DNA of 64,000 nt from Abelmoschus esculentus (GCA_035048815.1 JAUCBN010000034.1:13184737-13248736); one strand, 5' to 3'; shown: positions 13,123 to 24,364, counted from the stretch's first letter. Translations and numbers: made by a program. The notes: a model not told the origin generated them from the sequence alone.

Positions 13123-14325
13123 TCATGACTGGGCAACTGATTCACCAAGTTCCCCAATTTTCTTTACCAGCTCAGGGGATAATTTCTTGGCAGGTTTCTT
13201 TCCCTTCTCCGGCCGGTACTCAAAACTTAGAGCATCCGAAACTTCTTCGGAGCTCCATCCTGCCTTCTGGAGCGTATCTGAGAGCCGGTCTAGTTTCAAT
13301 AGGAGCGCATCCAGAACCGCTTGCTTATCTAATAAAACCAGTTCTTCTTCGAAAAATCCAGATGCAGACACGTGTACGATCTCTGCTATATCGGACTCGC
13401 TCCACCCGCCTTCTTTAAGAACAGATCCGATTTTCTCAATGTAGCGCTCGACCCATTTTGGTATCTTAGTTCTCGGAATATCGAAATGCGTTTCCGCTGA
13501 ATAATTCGAGGATGAAGACGACGAGTTTCTCCGGCGTCGATCAAAGGCTGCGTCGCTCCAGAACTCGATCCATCTAGGCACCGGAGTTCCGGTAAGGAAA
13601 CCAGCATCCATACTAGTCCGCCTCGAGACGTTAGGGGACGATTCGGCTGATTTCTCACTAACCAATATCTGTTTTTTCGACCATTCTGGGTTGGATTCGG
13701 AGCTCCGAAACAAATAATCCCCGTCGAAAAAGTTGGATATATCGAATCCGCAACAGAAAATATGGGTCTCGTCGATGAAGAAAATCGGGTTACCCGCTAA
13801 AGAAGGGTTACACGGAATATAACAGTGACTAAAAATGGGGATCAAAAGTGGAGCTCTTTTAAGCGCAGTCCTGGCCACCCGTAACGCCTTTTCCGGGTTG
13901 GAAGGTCTTGGACCCCAAGATTTGGACCATAACGTGTTACGCGCTATCTGAAAGGAAATCGCAGCGATAGGAAGATCAAGCAAAGCCCGAAGATGGGGTC
14001 GGGCTCCATTGGACCTCCAATCGGGAAAACCAGGACCCACGGGTAAACCGGCTGATAATATGGCTCGGAGGTCAGGTGGGAAAACAAAACCAAACTCGGC
14101 TTCCGCTCGAGCGAACTCAGCGTCGGACAAGCCCGGTTGGACTTTGAAACCCGATTCCCGTAAAAGGGTTATAACTTTATCCGCTAATGAAGAGAAAGAC
14201 TGAAGGCCGTTACGAACGGGGAAGGAACCCGCAGTAGAAGGAGCGGAAGCACGAGCAGAAAGACGGCGTAATCCTGCTATGTGTGCCGGGTTCAAACCGG
14301 AAATCCTCCGATCTACATCGACCAT
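13123..14325 (-). CDS. SUKH/SMI1-KNR4-like plant protein, unknown function
   Basis: This intronless gene on the minus strand encodes 400 residues. The ATG at 14325 (MVDVDRRISGLNPAHIAGLRR...) is chosen because the 49 codons upstream contain no ATG. Residues about 44-200 resemble the SMI1/KNR4 (SUKH) fold: a helix with SDAEFARAEAEFGFVFPPDL, then LSAGLPVGPGFPDWR, then a W-rich segment and FFIDETHIFCCG. The middle (about 255-290) is low-complexity and serine-rich. The C-terminal 100 residues contain two similar helical stretches marked by EGGWSESDI and KAGWSSEEV and end lysine-rich. I recall close Arabidopsis relatives of unknown function next to HEC genes. SUKH domains in fungi regulate wall synthesis and in bacteria act as immunity proteins; no role is proven in plants. 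The domain call is by pattern. Confidence 0.88.
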   Translation of the reverse strand: MVDVDRRISGLNPAHIAGLRRLSARASAPSTAGSFPVRNGLQSFSSLADKVITLLRESGFKVQPGLSDAEFARAEAEFGFVFPPDLRAILSAGLPVGPGFPDWRSNGARPHLRALLDLPIAAISFQIARNTLWSKSWGPRPSNPEKALRVARTALKRAPLLIPIFSHCYIPCNPSLAGNPIFFIDETHIFCCGFDISNFFDGDYLFRSSESNPEWSKKQILVSEKSAESSPNVSRRTSMDAGFLTGTPVPRWIEFWSDAAFDRRRRNSSSSSSNYSAETHFDIPRTKIPKWVERYIEKIGSVLKEGGWSESDIAEIVHVSASGFFEEELVLLDKQAVLDALLLKLDRLSDTLQKAGWSSEEVSDALSFEYRPEKGKKPAKKLSPELVKKIGELGESVAQS

Positions 14326-14842
14326 TATCGCTTGAATAAGTAACCGTCGTCGGCTCTTCCAAACGTTGTCGGAAAAGAAAAAAATATTTGGACTTGTTTT
14401 TTCAGAGAATAGTGAAGTGAAGAAGCCATTAGAAGTGAAGAAGCGATGGTGTATATAATATAGCTGCTTCAACGTTGGGACCTACCTTTCAGATTCTGCT
14501 ACTGTTTTCTTTTAACAATATGTTAGAAAATTGATTTTTTAGATTTCAAAGAAATATAATTTATTAAGTTCAACAGTTTTAAATATTTAATAATAATTTT
14601 AAATTTATAAATTTTAAATAAGTCCAAACTATATTACTCCTATTAAAAAAGTATTTAACAAATAATAATTTTGAAATCGAATATTATATTTAAAATGTTT
14701 TTGTTAAATGGTATGATTGTATTCAAGAATTATTTTACACAACTGATACCAATAGAAGTCTTATTAAAAACCTTCTTAAGCCTAATTGGAGGAAAATAGT
14801 ACTCTTACTGATATGAAAACAACATGCTAAAACATAAGATGT

Positions 14843-15152
14843 TCAACTATCTTTAGCTAAAAACGAATGAATCAGCCCCGACGGACTGTCAAAATACAAG
14901 ACTTCCAAATCATAGAAACCTATACTTTTAGCCAAAGCGTCAGCCGTGTTATTCCGATTACGCTGAACATGCTGAATCACTACACTCCAATTTCAATTAC
15001 AGAGATCATCGACATGTCATTTAAGCATATAAAAGCCATCAAACTCCTTGCTAAGAACCCAAATCGCCTCCAAACTATCCATCACTAAAATGATAGTACG
15101 ATATCTTAAATCCCAATCATATCACAATCCATAATACGCTCCTCATAATATA
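14843..15152 (-). pseudogene. LINE-type RNase H (RVT_3) domain relic
   Basis: Read on the minus strand from 15152 downward, one frame gives GAYYGL, then YDWDLRYRTIIL, DSLEAIWVLSKEF, then WSVVIQHVQRNRNNTADALAK and SIGFYDLEVLYFDSPSG. This is the order expected of the RNase H domain at the end of plant LINE polyproteins, with D-S-L-E-A and QHV-R-N-ADALAK motifs. Four in-frame stops (two in the first ten codons, two in the middle) show it is dead. Its upstream end coincides exactly with the solo LTR boundary, so it was probably interrupted there. Confidence 0.75.
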
Positions 15153-15771
15153 TGTAACACCCGACCCGGATGTCACATTGGGCTGGACTCCAGCCCAAAA
15201 CCTGTATTCCAAAATTTCTTTTCAAAGCTCATCAAATAAAATCAATTACAAGTCCAAAAACGATTCATAAAATCAATTTAAGTTAAAAACACAAGCCCAA
15301 ATAGTATAAAGTAAACGGAGCTCCAAAATATTACAACTCGTTAAAACATTCGACCCAAATTAAAATAAACAGAGTTACATTACATAGGGTTCGACATAGT
15401 ACAAGCCCACTAAATCTAATACATGTACTTTGACAACACGGTCGATGCTGAAATCCGAACCTTGATGGTGCTCTACGAACCAGCTTCACCTAACCTACAC
15501 ACGAAAACATATTTCGAACGCTGAGCTACGAAAGCTCAGTGGGTACGCCGAACTCGGCCAACATCATGCATATCATAAGCAGTAAAACATAACATATAAA
15601 ATATCGTGCATGATATGATGATCTAGCATGCTTGCCTACCACATAGCATAATCAATGTATAATATCGCACACAGCATATACATGTCACATCACAATAACA
15701 CACAAGAGTGAGGCCCGCGTCCACACAGCATCGGGATCTTACACTCAGGATTGAGGCCGCCCTTAAATTCT

Positions 15772-15945
15772 ATGCCCGGAATGTTACATCGGACATCTTC
15801 GAACGAGGCCGCCCAACGTTTGGAAAGGGGTGGAGGCTGCCCAACCAACCCCATGCTCGGAATGTTACATCGAACATCTTCGAGTGAGGCCGCCCAACAC
15901 TCGGAATAAAAGTCTTCAAAACATCATCCGGCATGTTACATCGGA
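15772..15945. repeat. 81-bp tandem duplication inside the solo LTR
   Basis: The segment gaatgttacatcg followed by acatcttcga and gaggccgcccaac occurs at 15779 and again 81 bases later at 15860, with few differences. A third, shortened copy (ccggcatgttacatcggatg) follows near 15929. Confidence 0.85.
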
Positions 15946-16189
15946 TGGCCTTCAACGTGTTGCAACACTTATGGATATCCGGATTTCCATCAAACAATGA
16001 CTCAGACAACACAAACGATCCACCTAAGATCCTCACAACCAAACATATCAAGACTTAACATAACTTAGTCTTTCGGGGTTATAAACATCAAATTCATGTT
16101 AACAATTCATTTCATTAATTATAAGATTCAATATACCCTTTAATTCATTTATCGAAACTCAAACGAAGCTTATCTTGTTAAGTTCTCGC

Positions 16190-16460
16190 AGGGGTATCGA
16201 TACCCTTATATAGGGTATCGAACCACCCTGCCTCGATACCCACCCAAAGAAGGCATCGAACCATGGGTATCGATACCAGTATCGATACCCATTAACCATT
16301 TCCAAAGTCAACGAAAGGGGATCCTCCAGCATCGATACTGGCATCGATGCCATTATGCCACTGGAGGTCCCGGTATCGAACCATGGTTCGATATACCTGG
16401 ACACTTAGCCAAAATCCACATATGGGTATCGATACCAGTAGCCCGAGTATCGATACCCCT
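16190..16460. repeat. Array of ATCGAT-centred palindromes in the solo LTR
   Basis: Seven ATCGAT cores occur within about 265 bases. Most are embedded in longer palindromes such as GGGTATCGATACCC or GGTATCGATACC (near 16196, 16269, 16281, 16428 and 16449), with variants GCATCGATGC and CATCGATAC near 16331-16345. Several single-sided forms (ggtatcgaacc, cctcgatacc) lie between them. The spacing is irregular, so this is a motif cluster rather than a clean tandem repeat. Confidence 0.9.
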
Positions 16461-17323
16461 GTACGAAAAACAGGTCTGCACTTAGAAATTTCTAAGGATT
16501 CTCCCCCAACATTACTGTATTCGATTCTAAAGTGTTCCTATCAGTTCTTATAGATGTTTAGGACGTCTTAACACGATTTTTCAGCCATTTAACTCACTAA
16601 TACCATTTCTACCATTAAAGCATACCAAGCTCAAACCAAGCAAAATCAAGCATACATACATGATTCTATATGCTATGCAATCTACCATGACATGTATAAT
16701 GTAAGAACAAGTTTGGGGTACCAACCTTAGCAAGCAACAGCAAAACCACTTAAGCTTTCTCCTTTCCTAAGCTTCTTGAAGGCTCTCCTTGCTCGCCAAC
16801 TACAAAGAAGATAACCAAACCATTACCACTCCATCTAGATGATTTAAAGAAGCTAAAACAACCTTAAAAACATCCTAAAACTCTCCTACAAAACCAATCC
16901 CGTTCATCCTCAAAAACCCCCACTAAAACCTTACCTCCACCATTTCAAACCAAACTTACCTTGTTAGAAAGATCTCATGAAGCTGAACAAAAACTTCTCT
17001 TACCTTAAAACGGGATTCTACGAGCTTGACTATCAAAAACCAACCTTTGATGATAGTGTTTGGGGAAGAAAATGGGTAGAGAAAAGATGAAGAAAAGGAG
17101 TGAAGAGGTGAGATCATGTTTCTGCAAAAGATACAGAAAATTAAACCCCTCTTCTCTTTCCAACATCTCTTTTAGCCTTTTACCATTCTATCCCAAACCT
17201 TTTTTTTAAACTCAAGCCCAACAACAACACTTAGGCCCAACAAGGCCCCAAAAGCCCATCAACAAGGCCCACACTCTCGGGTTAACCCGACCCTCGGATC
17301 CGAATCTGGGTCGTTACAATATA

Positions 17324-20300
17324 TCTTTGTTAAATCAATTTTCATTTTTTTAATTTCTTTTGCTCAGTCCTATGGATAGCTTTGTCCCTGATTATATTAC
17401 GAAGCAAAAACAAAAACATCTTTTTCGCTCCCTTCGAGTCGTGTCTTTCCATTCTACTTTAGATTTGTAGGACAGCAATTTGCATGGACCGTGTTGTATC
17501 AACAAGGGTTTCAGAGCTTCGGCCTGGTGATGGACCAAATGTGCGGCATATGGTCACAAAGTCTTAAGCCATAAGCTACAAAAAGTCATCAAATGTCGTG
17601 TGAATGTGGAACCACTGGGGCACGCCCAGCATCGACTTGATTGGAAGATGCCATTCTGCTAGACATGGGGTCCAAGGTATGAACTGTTTCTCTCTTCAGT
17701 TTGTCCATTATTTAAAGATTCAACATAATATTAATCTATTTAAATACAAATAATTTATCATTTCACCTAAGATTATTTGTTAAATTATTTAATAAATATA
17801 ATTATTTTAATATAACTTATTTCCTTTCATTTACGCGAGAGTATGATAACATCTAATTATAGATAAAGATTAAAATCATAATGTATGGGATTTAAAAAAT
17901 AGAAACTTTAATTAGGAGTGATCCTAGTTTAACAGAAGGTCTACCTATAAAGTAAAGGTGAAATAGGATTAAGGGTTTTTTAAGCTATATGCATGCTTCG
18001 GACAATACTTAATGCAAAGATCTAACCTACGGATTAGACATGTTATTTTATAGGGTAAATAAGGGATTAGTGGGATATTTAGCGAATCAAATTTCAAAAA
18101 AAGTCATATACACCTACCATGTGCTTAGTTAAATAATTTATCAGGTAAACCCAAGCAAGTGGTTCATTTAAAAAATACACAATTTTGAATCCGTTGCTTT
18201 AGAGAGTATTTAATTAAATCTTTATAAAGTAAAAATGAAGCAAAAAAATTTATCATGGTGAAGGTACTTGATTATCATTTTATCAAGGTCCTATAAATAA
18301 TGATTTTAGTGATAGTAAAGCAATATCATATGATTTTTTCGCCTATTCGTTTTAAACTCTCCTTTGAATCTAAGAAGGAGGTTGTTAACTAGGGTTATCT
18401 TTTAAAATTATGATATAAATAATTCAGAAAAAAAAAAAGAAACATGACATGTAATAATTTGATATCAAACACTCGAAAAGAGATGAAAGTGGTCGATTAA
18501 AGTAAGTGTCCCCTCGTGTGGTGGTGGGAATTTTATGAGGCTTTTTCTCATATCCATGTTTGTCTGATGAAAACGTGCAGCAGACAGCAGTGGGTGTGTA
18601 GGTGTTGCCAATATTTGTGGGTAAAGTTCTGAGAGAAGCAGGACTGCAGGAGTTTCTTTTAGGAGGGAGGAAACGCGTGCGGATGATAATAAGGAATACA
18701 AGGGGAGAGGCAGGTTTAGCCTTTTAGGTCTCGTAGCCCTTAGGAAAACAATTTATTTGGCTTTGTTAGCTCTTTACACAATAATTATATGCAAATATTT
18801 TGTTAATTAAATAATAACACAAATTGAATTGAATCGTATTGAATTATAAAAGGTTAATTTAAATATAATTTGTTATTTCAATAATAACTTAAATGAAATT
18901 GGACCGTATTAAATTATAAGAGACTATCTTAAATATAATTTAATTCTAAAATTCGACAGTAAACTATTTTATTCTAAATCATAACTTTTTAAAATTATAA
19001 TATTTGTAGAAAACTATTCAATAAATGTGGTGTAGTTTAGACTAAATTTTTTAGGCATAAGATTTAGTTTAAGATTTAGAGTTAAGTTTAATTTAAAATA
19101 TTTATAATTTATAATAAGAATTTAAGGTTTAAAGTTTAAATTTTATATTTAAAATTTTAAAGAGTGAATTTGCATGTTTAAGTAATTTTTTTGCTCAATA
19201 CCCAAAAGTATTCATGCATGCATATAAGACTTAAGTATAGGGATGGAATTAAGATTTGAAGTTAGGGGATAAAATATAAATATTTAAAAGTGAGAAATAA
19301 ATTTATAAATAAATTATTTTTAAAAAATTTAAATAAAAAATAAAAAAAAATAAAGGTTAAAAGCGATTATCCCTCTCTATCCATATAGTATCGTCCTTTA
19401 ATCATACATGAGTAAATTCTGGAATTTGTGGGTGTTTTTTCATATTTCATGGGCCATTGATTCCACTAAAATTATGTTAAATCATTCATAATTCAACACA
19501 TGTTTAATCATTGTCCCCGAGTCATGTAATGTTAGCCAACATTAGTGCTTCAATATCAGAGTGGAAATTTAAATCGAAAGATGTACAGGGATTATGTTTA
19601 GTGACGGTATTCAATTTAAACTATGAAAAGAAAACATGCTACTGAATAATATAAGATCATTTCAATATGCATAGTCTAAATTAGAATAACAATCACTTTT
19701 AATTTTTAGATGATAGAATATACTAATAACGAAGTGAAAAAATTTAGATCGTAGTGTTGGAAGTTAGAAAATTAATGTGTAATATTCTTTTAAAATAATT
19801 TCAATATACTTTATAGTGATGTTAGTTTTATTTTTAATATTTTTATATAAAAATCATAAAAAATAGATATTACACACATTTTTTTTATGAACACGACTCT
19901 ATCCATAAAAGGTAAAGTTTATAATTTTCAGTGTTTAAATTTTTATCTTTAACTTAAAAATAGAATTTTCTTTGATTAATTTAGACCGACCTGCATTGTA
20001 TATCTAATTTTAGTAAGTTAGTTTTCCAATAGTAATTTTCTGCATACACAACACCTTAAACTTGAAACTAGTTTAGACGGAACAAAACTATTTATCTTTT
20101 AACCGATACATGTTGATTAAGTATTATTTTAATTATAAAAGAGTGTAACTATTATCTTGATCATAACATTAGTTTGTTGTGTCCAAATAAACCGTAGCTT
20201 ATAAAAACTTGTGATTTTTTTATTTTATTTTTTGGGTTCACTTTCAGATTAACTTGTAATATAATTTACCCCCAATGGATTAAATCTGGTTCGATTTATT

Positions 20301-20822
20301 GATTGCTATTGCTCCCACTCAACTCTCCATCATGTAGATCACGTCAAAGATTAGTCTCCACACACTTTGAAGCGGCATGTGGGGAACCTGTGTTCTCCAC
20401 CCACAAGACATTAAAACCAGACCCATTCTTTTGTTTTCTTCTTGTATTTGTGCATTAGGGTAACACAGACCCAGGATTTAGGACCATGTAGGTATTTACT
20501 GTCTTATTCCTTGAGCAAGAAGATCTATGAGACAATATTTGTAATATCACACGTGAAATTTGGTTGGCCGAGAAGATCTATCACAATATAGCTTATACTA
20601 TGAACATTTGTTACTGGGAAGAAATATGATCTAGGCATTATGCCCATGGGAAGAATTTACACAAATTTCATTTCAGAAAAAAAAATATAATCTTCAAAAG
20701 GGAAGCTTCCTTTTTGCATCAGCCTCAGGCAACAAACTGGGGATAGGCTGCAGCCTGCAGAAGAGTAAAGATTGTTTCCGATCTATCTTTTCAAGAAGTA
20801 AAGGTGGAGTGCTACGATCGGT
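17324..20822. other. Intergenic DNA, no supported gene
   Basis: Apart from a moderately GC-rich patch at 17440-17700 and another at 18460-18720 (which holds an unconvincing 78-codon minus-strand frame), this is AT-rich DNA. I see no coding exon, structured RNA or complete element. The stretch 20690-20822 reads like a 3' UTR for the orphan exon next to it. Confidence 0.5.
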
Positions 20823-20995
20823 TCAAAATGTCAGACTAGAATGGAGATGATGGTTCAAGCTTTGATCCATTCCGGTCACCAGACCCCCAAAACTCTGTAC
20901 TGTACTCTTTGGAGCCTTCAGTTTACTTCTATGAGAATCATCAGACATGGTGCCTTGAGTGTGATGGAGAATCTGCACGTGATCTAGATCTTGAC
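20823..20995 (-). pseudogene. Orphan terminal exon / gene fragment, unrecognised
   Basis: On the minus strand a good acceptor (gttcttttcag, just above 20995) is followed by 57 in-frame codons ending in TGA (20823-20825). The peptide has varied composition and contains DHVQILHHTQGTMSDDSHR, KLKAPKSTVQSFGG and a DQSLNHHLHSSLTF end. It looks like a real last exon of a regulatory protein, and the sequence downstream resembles a 3' UTR. I found no matching upstream exons in the several hundred bases above it, so it is probably a captured or broken gene fragment. The family is not recognised. Confidence 0.4.
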
Positions 20996-22281
20996 CTGAA
21001 AAGAACAATCCAGACATACAAGTCCATTTAGTGTCTCAAATAACAGCTTCAATATAAGTCTAATACACATCGATATATGTGAAATAATGCATGGAATTCT
21101 TATGTTTCTAACCTCATATTGTTGCCTAAACACTACCGATTCATTGCTTTTGGGGATTAATTTTGGTTAGGATATTGATTGCAACCCCAAACCCACAACT
21201 AAAAGCAAATTATAAAAGTTTACAAGATGCCATGGTAAGAGTCGTTCCAAATAATATTAAATTTGAATAAATACTCGTTAGTGGGATATCATTAACTCAA
21301 GTTGGGCTCTTCTAGATATAAAGTTGTCGTCAACAGATTATGATTAAACCATTCTATAAGAATTGAATTCCTAAACCAAAGAGAATGGCAATCAGAGACT
21401 GACTCAACCTGCTAATACGCTGAAGTATTGATGTCTACTTCAAGAGTAATTACATTAAGACTTGGAAACATGGGGAATTTAGTAATACATGGTACACCTA
21501 AGTCAACGTGTATGATTCATATTTTTTTATATAAGAAGAAGTATTGCTTTTTATTTAATAAAATTCAATATAAGTTTTTACATAGAATAATATCTATTAT
21601 AAACTATTATTTTTATATTTCTCAATCTTCATAGGTGGTGGCTTATAGTTTTTTTATCAAATATTTTAGTATTTAAAGAATTTATATTATCAAGTTGGTT
21701 GATGAAAAGCTGCCGCCAGACACTCTACTACCACATTCAAACTTGATATTTTTATTAAAAAATGTACTCTATTATTATAAGTCATAATACTTTCTTTATC
21801 ATCAATAAGTTTGAGATTGACTTTTTTTATAAAAAAAAAAACTATCTTGTTTATAATTTTTTTAAAATATTTTTTAAAATTTTACAAATATATTCCTTTC
21901 ATTTCACGAAGATTATTCTTTATTAATTATTTGATTAAATATCTCTAAAAAATATAATTTTTATCCATCTAATGTCCCTAATTCGTCTATCTCTAATTCC
22001 TTAAATCCTAACTACAATTTTTAATTTTAAACCTTAAAACCTAAGTTTTTAATTTGAAACGGAAATATAAAAAAAATTATAAAAAAAAGAGAGACAATTT
22101 GTATCCAATCAGATCCTACCAATTATCCCAAGGCACCTCAGCTTCAACCCCTCCCACCCCCTTATAACCCATCTCCTCCTTCGCTTCCAAACAAATATCC
22201 CCCAAATACAACACCATCCATAGAGCTCCCCACCCGGCGGGAGAGGTTCATCCGGACCTCTTCGGGGGAGCGGCTGTTCCT

Positions 22282-22882
22282 ATGTCCTATCCAATCCCAC
22301 CACCGCCGGCTAATTATAGCCTTGAATCCGAATCACAACAACAGCCGCCGCCGATGACGATGCCATCTTTACCCCCGCTTTATAAGCAGCGATCGTGGTC
22401 ACCAGACATTTACCGTGACGAGGCTTGGCTCCGAAGGAAGGGAAACAGCAAGAAGGGGAGAAGCAAGAGCGTGACAGACGAAGACCTTGATGAACTCAAG
22501 GCTTGTATCGAGTTGGGGTTCGGGTTTGAGTTCGACTCCCCTGAGTTGGATCAACGTTTATCTACTACTTTCCCTGCTCTAGGTCTTTACTACGCTGTTA
22601 ACAAGAACTGCAACGACGTCGCATCCAGGTCTGTGTCGTCTATTTCTGGTGCTTCCGATTGTGATAGTATCCCCTCCCCTATTGGCAGCCCCCACACCAT
22701 CTTTGTCCCTGGTGAGCAAACTGTTCAACTCCGATTATCCTAAAATCTTATGGAATGAACTAATCTTCTGATGTTGTTATTTGATGATGATCTAAGAAGG
22801 TGATCCACCTCAGACGGTGAAGACAAGGCTGAAGCAGTGGGCGCAGGTGGTTGCTTGTTCGGTCAGGCAAAGCTCACGTTGA
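22282..22882 (+). CDS. DUF1685 family protein
   Basis: Two exons, 22282-22711 and 22800-22882, are joined by an 88-bp GT-AG intron and give 170 residues. Without splicing the first exon would read through to a stop at 22743, but the spliced frame adds a C-terminus GDPPQTVKTRLKQWAQVVAC that is characteristic of DUF1685 proteins. The N-terminus is proline and glutamine rich. The core starts around SWSPDIYRDEAWLRRKG, continues with a lysine-rich patch and the conserved SVTDEDLDELKACIELGFGFE, and then LDQRLSTTFPALGLYYAVNK. The function of the family is unknown; no signal peptide or membrane helix is visible. The gene lies on the same side of the HEC/SUKH pair as in the Arabidopsis neighbourhood I recall. 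Confidence 0.92.
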
Positions 22883-23778
22883 GGATGACGCTCTTCATAT
22901 TATATCCGCATTCATCAAGGTTTTAGGGTTAAGAACTGAGATCCAAAATTCAATAAAAACCCGGACTTGTTATCAATGTAAAACCAAACATTATCCTCTC
23001 CCCGACCGATATTTGTTTGGTTAGAAATTAAAGAATAGTAGTTGAAAATCCCAATGTTAAACCCAGACTTATCAGGCAATTTTGTTTTTTCTCTTCGTTT
23101 TTTACATTTACCAAATTTTCCATAATTTAAGCTATGTAGTTTTCTCATTTCTGTCTGAACTCTGAACCATATCTAGCCTTGAAAAAGGTCAACAGATGGT
23201 GGCACTGGCAGCTTGTTTTATTCTTGCATATTTTTCTTCAACTTTAAAAGGCTTTTATCCTCTCTGGCATCCATCTGTTCGGCAGAATACAGCTTGCTTT
23301 CAGTCATGTCTGACAGACAGATCATTTTGGGGTGATCTCATAGTAACATTTTATATATTTATTTATTTCAATAATATATTTTATTTATATTTAACAATTT
23401 AATTACTAAAACAAAACATTTAGTATAAACTACACCAACAGTCATCCAACTATTATCTCTTTCTTATTTTAAAGAATGTAGAGAATGCGATTTTAATGAA
23501 GAACGCAAAGAAAAAGATGAAAACAAATAGAGTGATTCGGTATTGTCAGTGTCGGTTAAAAACAACTTGGACAAAGATTGTACCTTCATCTGCTGATATT
23601 AACAAAAAGGAGAAGAAAAGAGATGGAGAGGATTCGTTATTTTAAAGTCACACTTTTTTCTAATACACACTCATTAATTATCAAAAGTAAACGAGTAAGT
23701 TCTTATTAGTTTTTTATTATTAATTTTACGGGATTTTTAGATGTTTAATAAATTTAAATATATTCAATAGTTTTTTTA
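22883..23778. other. 3' UTR of the DUF1685 gene and spacer
   Basis: The first few hundred bases are probably the 3' UTR of the DUF1685 gene. Short frames at 22915-23148 (minus) and 23196-23402 (plus) show no family resemblance. Nothing else is supported. Confidence 0.5.
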
Positions 23779-24364
23779 TAGGGGTGATAATGAGTTTGTC
23801 CGGCTTCCGAGCTACTCGGGTTCAACTCAGTCAAAGTTTTGCTCGAGTGAGCTCGACTCGGGCTCGGGATCTAAACGAGTCGAGCCGAGCTTACCCAAAC
23901 TCAGCTCGAAAAGCTCATGAACAAGCTCAGAATAATTATATATAAACATACATATATATTTATATATACATTAAAAATAATTTATTTAGCAAAGAAAAAT
24001 AATATAATAATTGAGAGTAAATCCACTAAAAATAAATTGAATATTATCAATTAAAACAAATTTACAAAACTACAAATAATAAATAAAAATAAACTATAAA
24101 TAAATAATAAAACACAAAAATATAGAAAATTATCCATTTTGAGCCAAACCGAGCCCGAGCCGAGCGACGAGCTTTGAGCCCGAACCAAACCTTACGAGCT
24201 TTAAGCCCGAACCGAGCCTGACGAGCTTTGAGCTCGAACTGAGCCCAGTAATATTATTTTCGAGCTGAGCTCAAGCCTAAAATTCCGAGCTCAACGAACC
24301 TCGAGCCGAATCGAGCCCAGATATACTTGTTTCCGAGCTGAGCCTGACCTGGTCATCGCCCTTA
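23779..24364. mobile_element. hAT-like MITE with GAGCTCGA-type internal repeats
   Basis: The left end TAGGGGTGATAATGAG pairs with the right end read in reverse (TAAGGGCGATGACCAG). The flanks are gtttttta-like on the left and gtttctta on the right, an imperfect 8-bp duplication. Both subterminal regions are packed with gagctcga, cgagccgag and similar short motifs, while the centre is AT-rich. No ORF is present. It shares its motif set with the element at 56.9 kb. Confidence 0.65.

Larger units (their letters stand above)
15153..17318. mobile_element. Solo LTR of an LTR retrotransposon
   Basis: The 2166-bp element begins TGTAACACCCGACCC and ends GGGTCGTTACA, the TG...CA form of an LTR. It is flanked by a perfect 5-bp target duplication ATATA (15148-15152 and 17319-17323). 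No primer-binding site, polypurine tract, gag or pol is present, so it is a solo LTR left by recombination between two LTRs. It carries an 81-bp tandem duplication (15772-15899) and a cluster of ATCGAT palindromes (16190-16460). Length and terminal sequence suit a Ty3/gypsy-type element, but that assignment is inferred. Orientation was not determined. Confidence 0.88.

Noticed and set aside
13098..13658. Plus- and minus-strand frames overlapping the SUKH-like gene
   Set aside because: Antisense or out-of-frame shadows of the 400-residue ORF.
15770..16553. Frames of 68-93 codons in the solo LTR
   Set aside because: They arise from the tandem repeat and the ATCGAT palindromes and have repetitive, non-protein-like content.
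18465..18701. 78-codon minus-strand frame
   Set aside because: No family resemblance, no neighbouring exons; composition only slightly above background.
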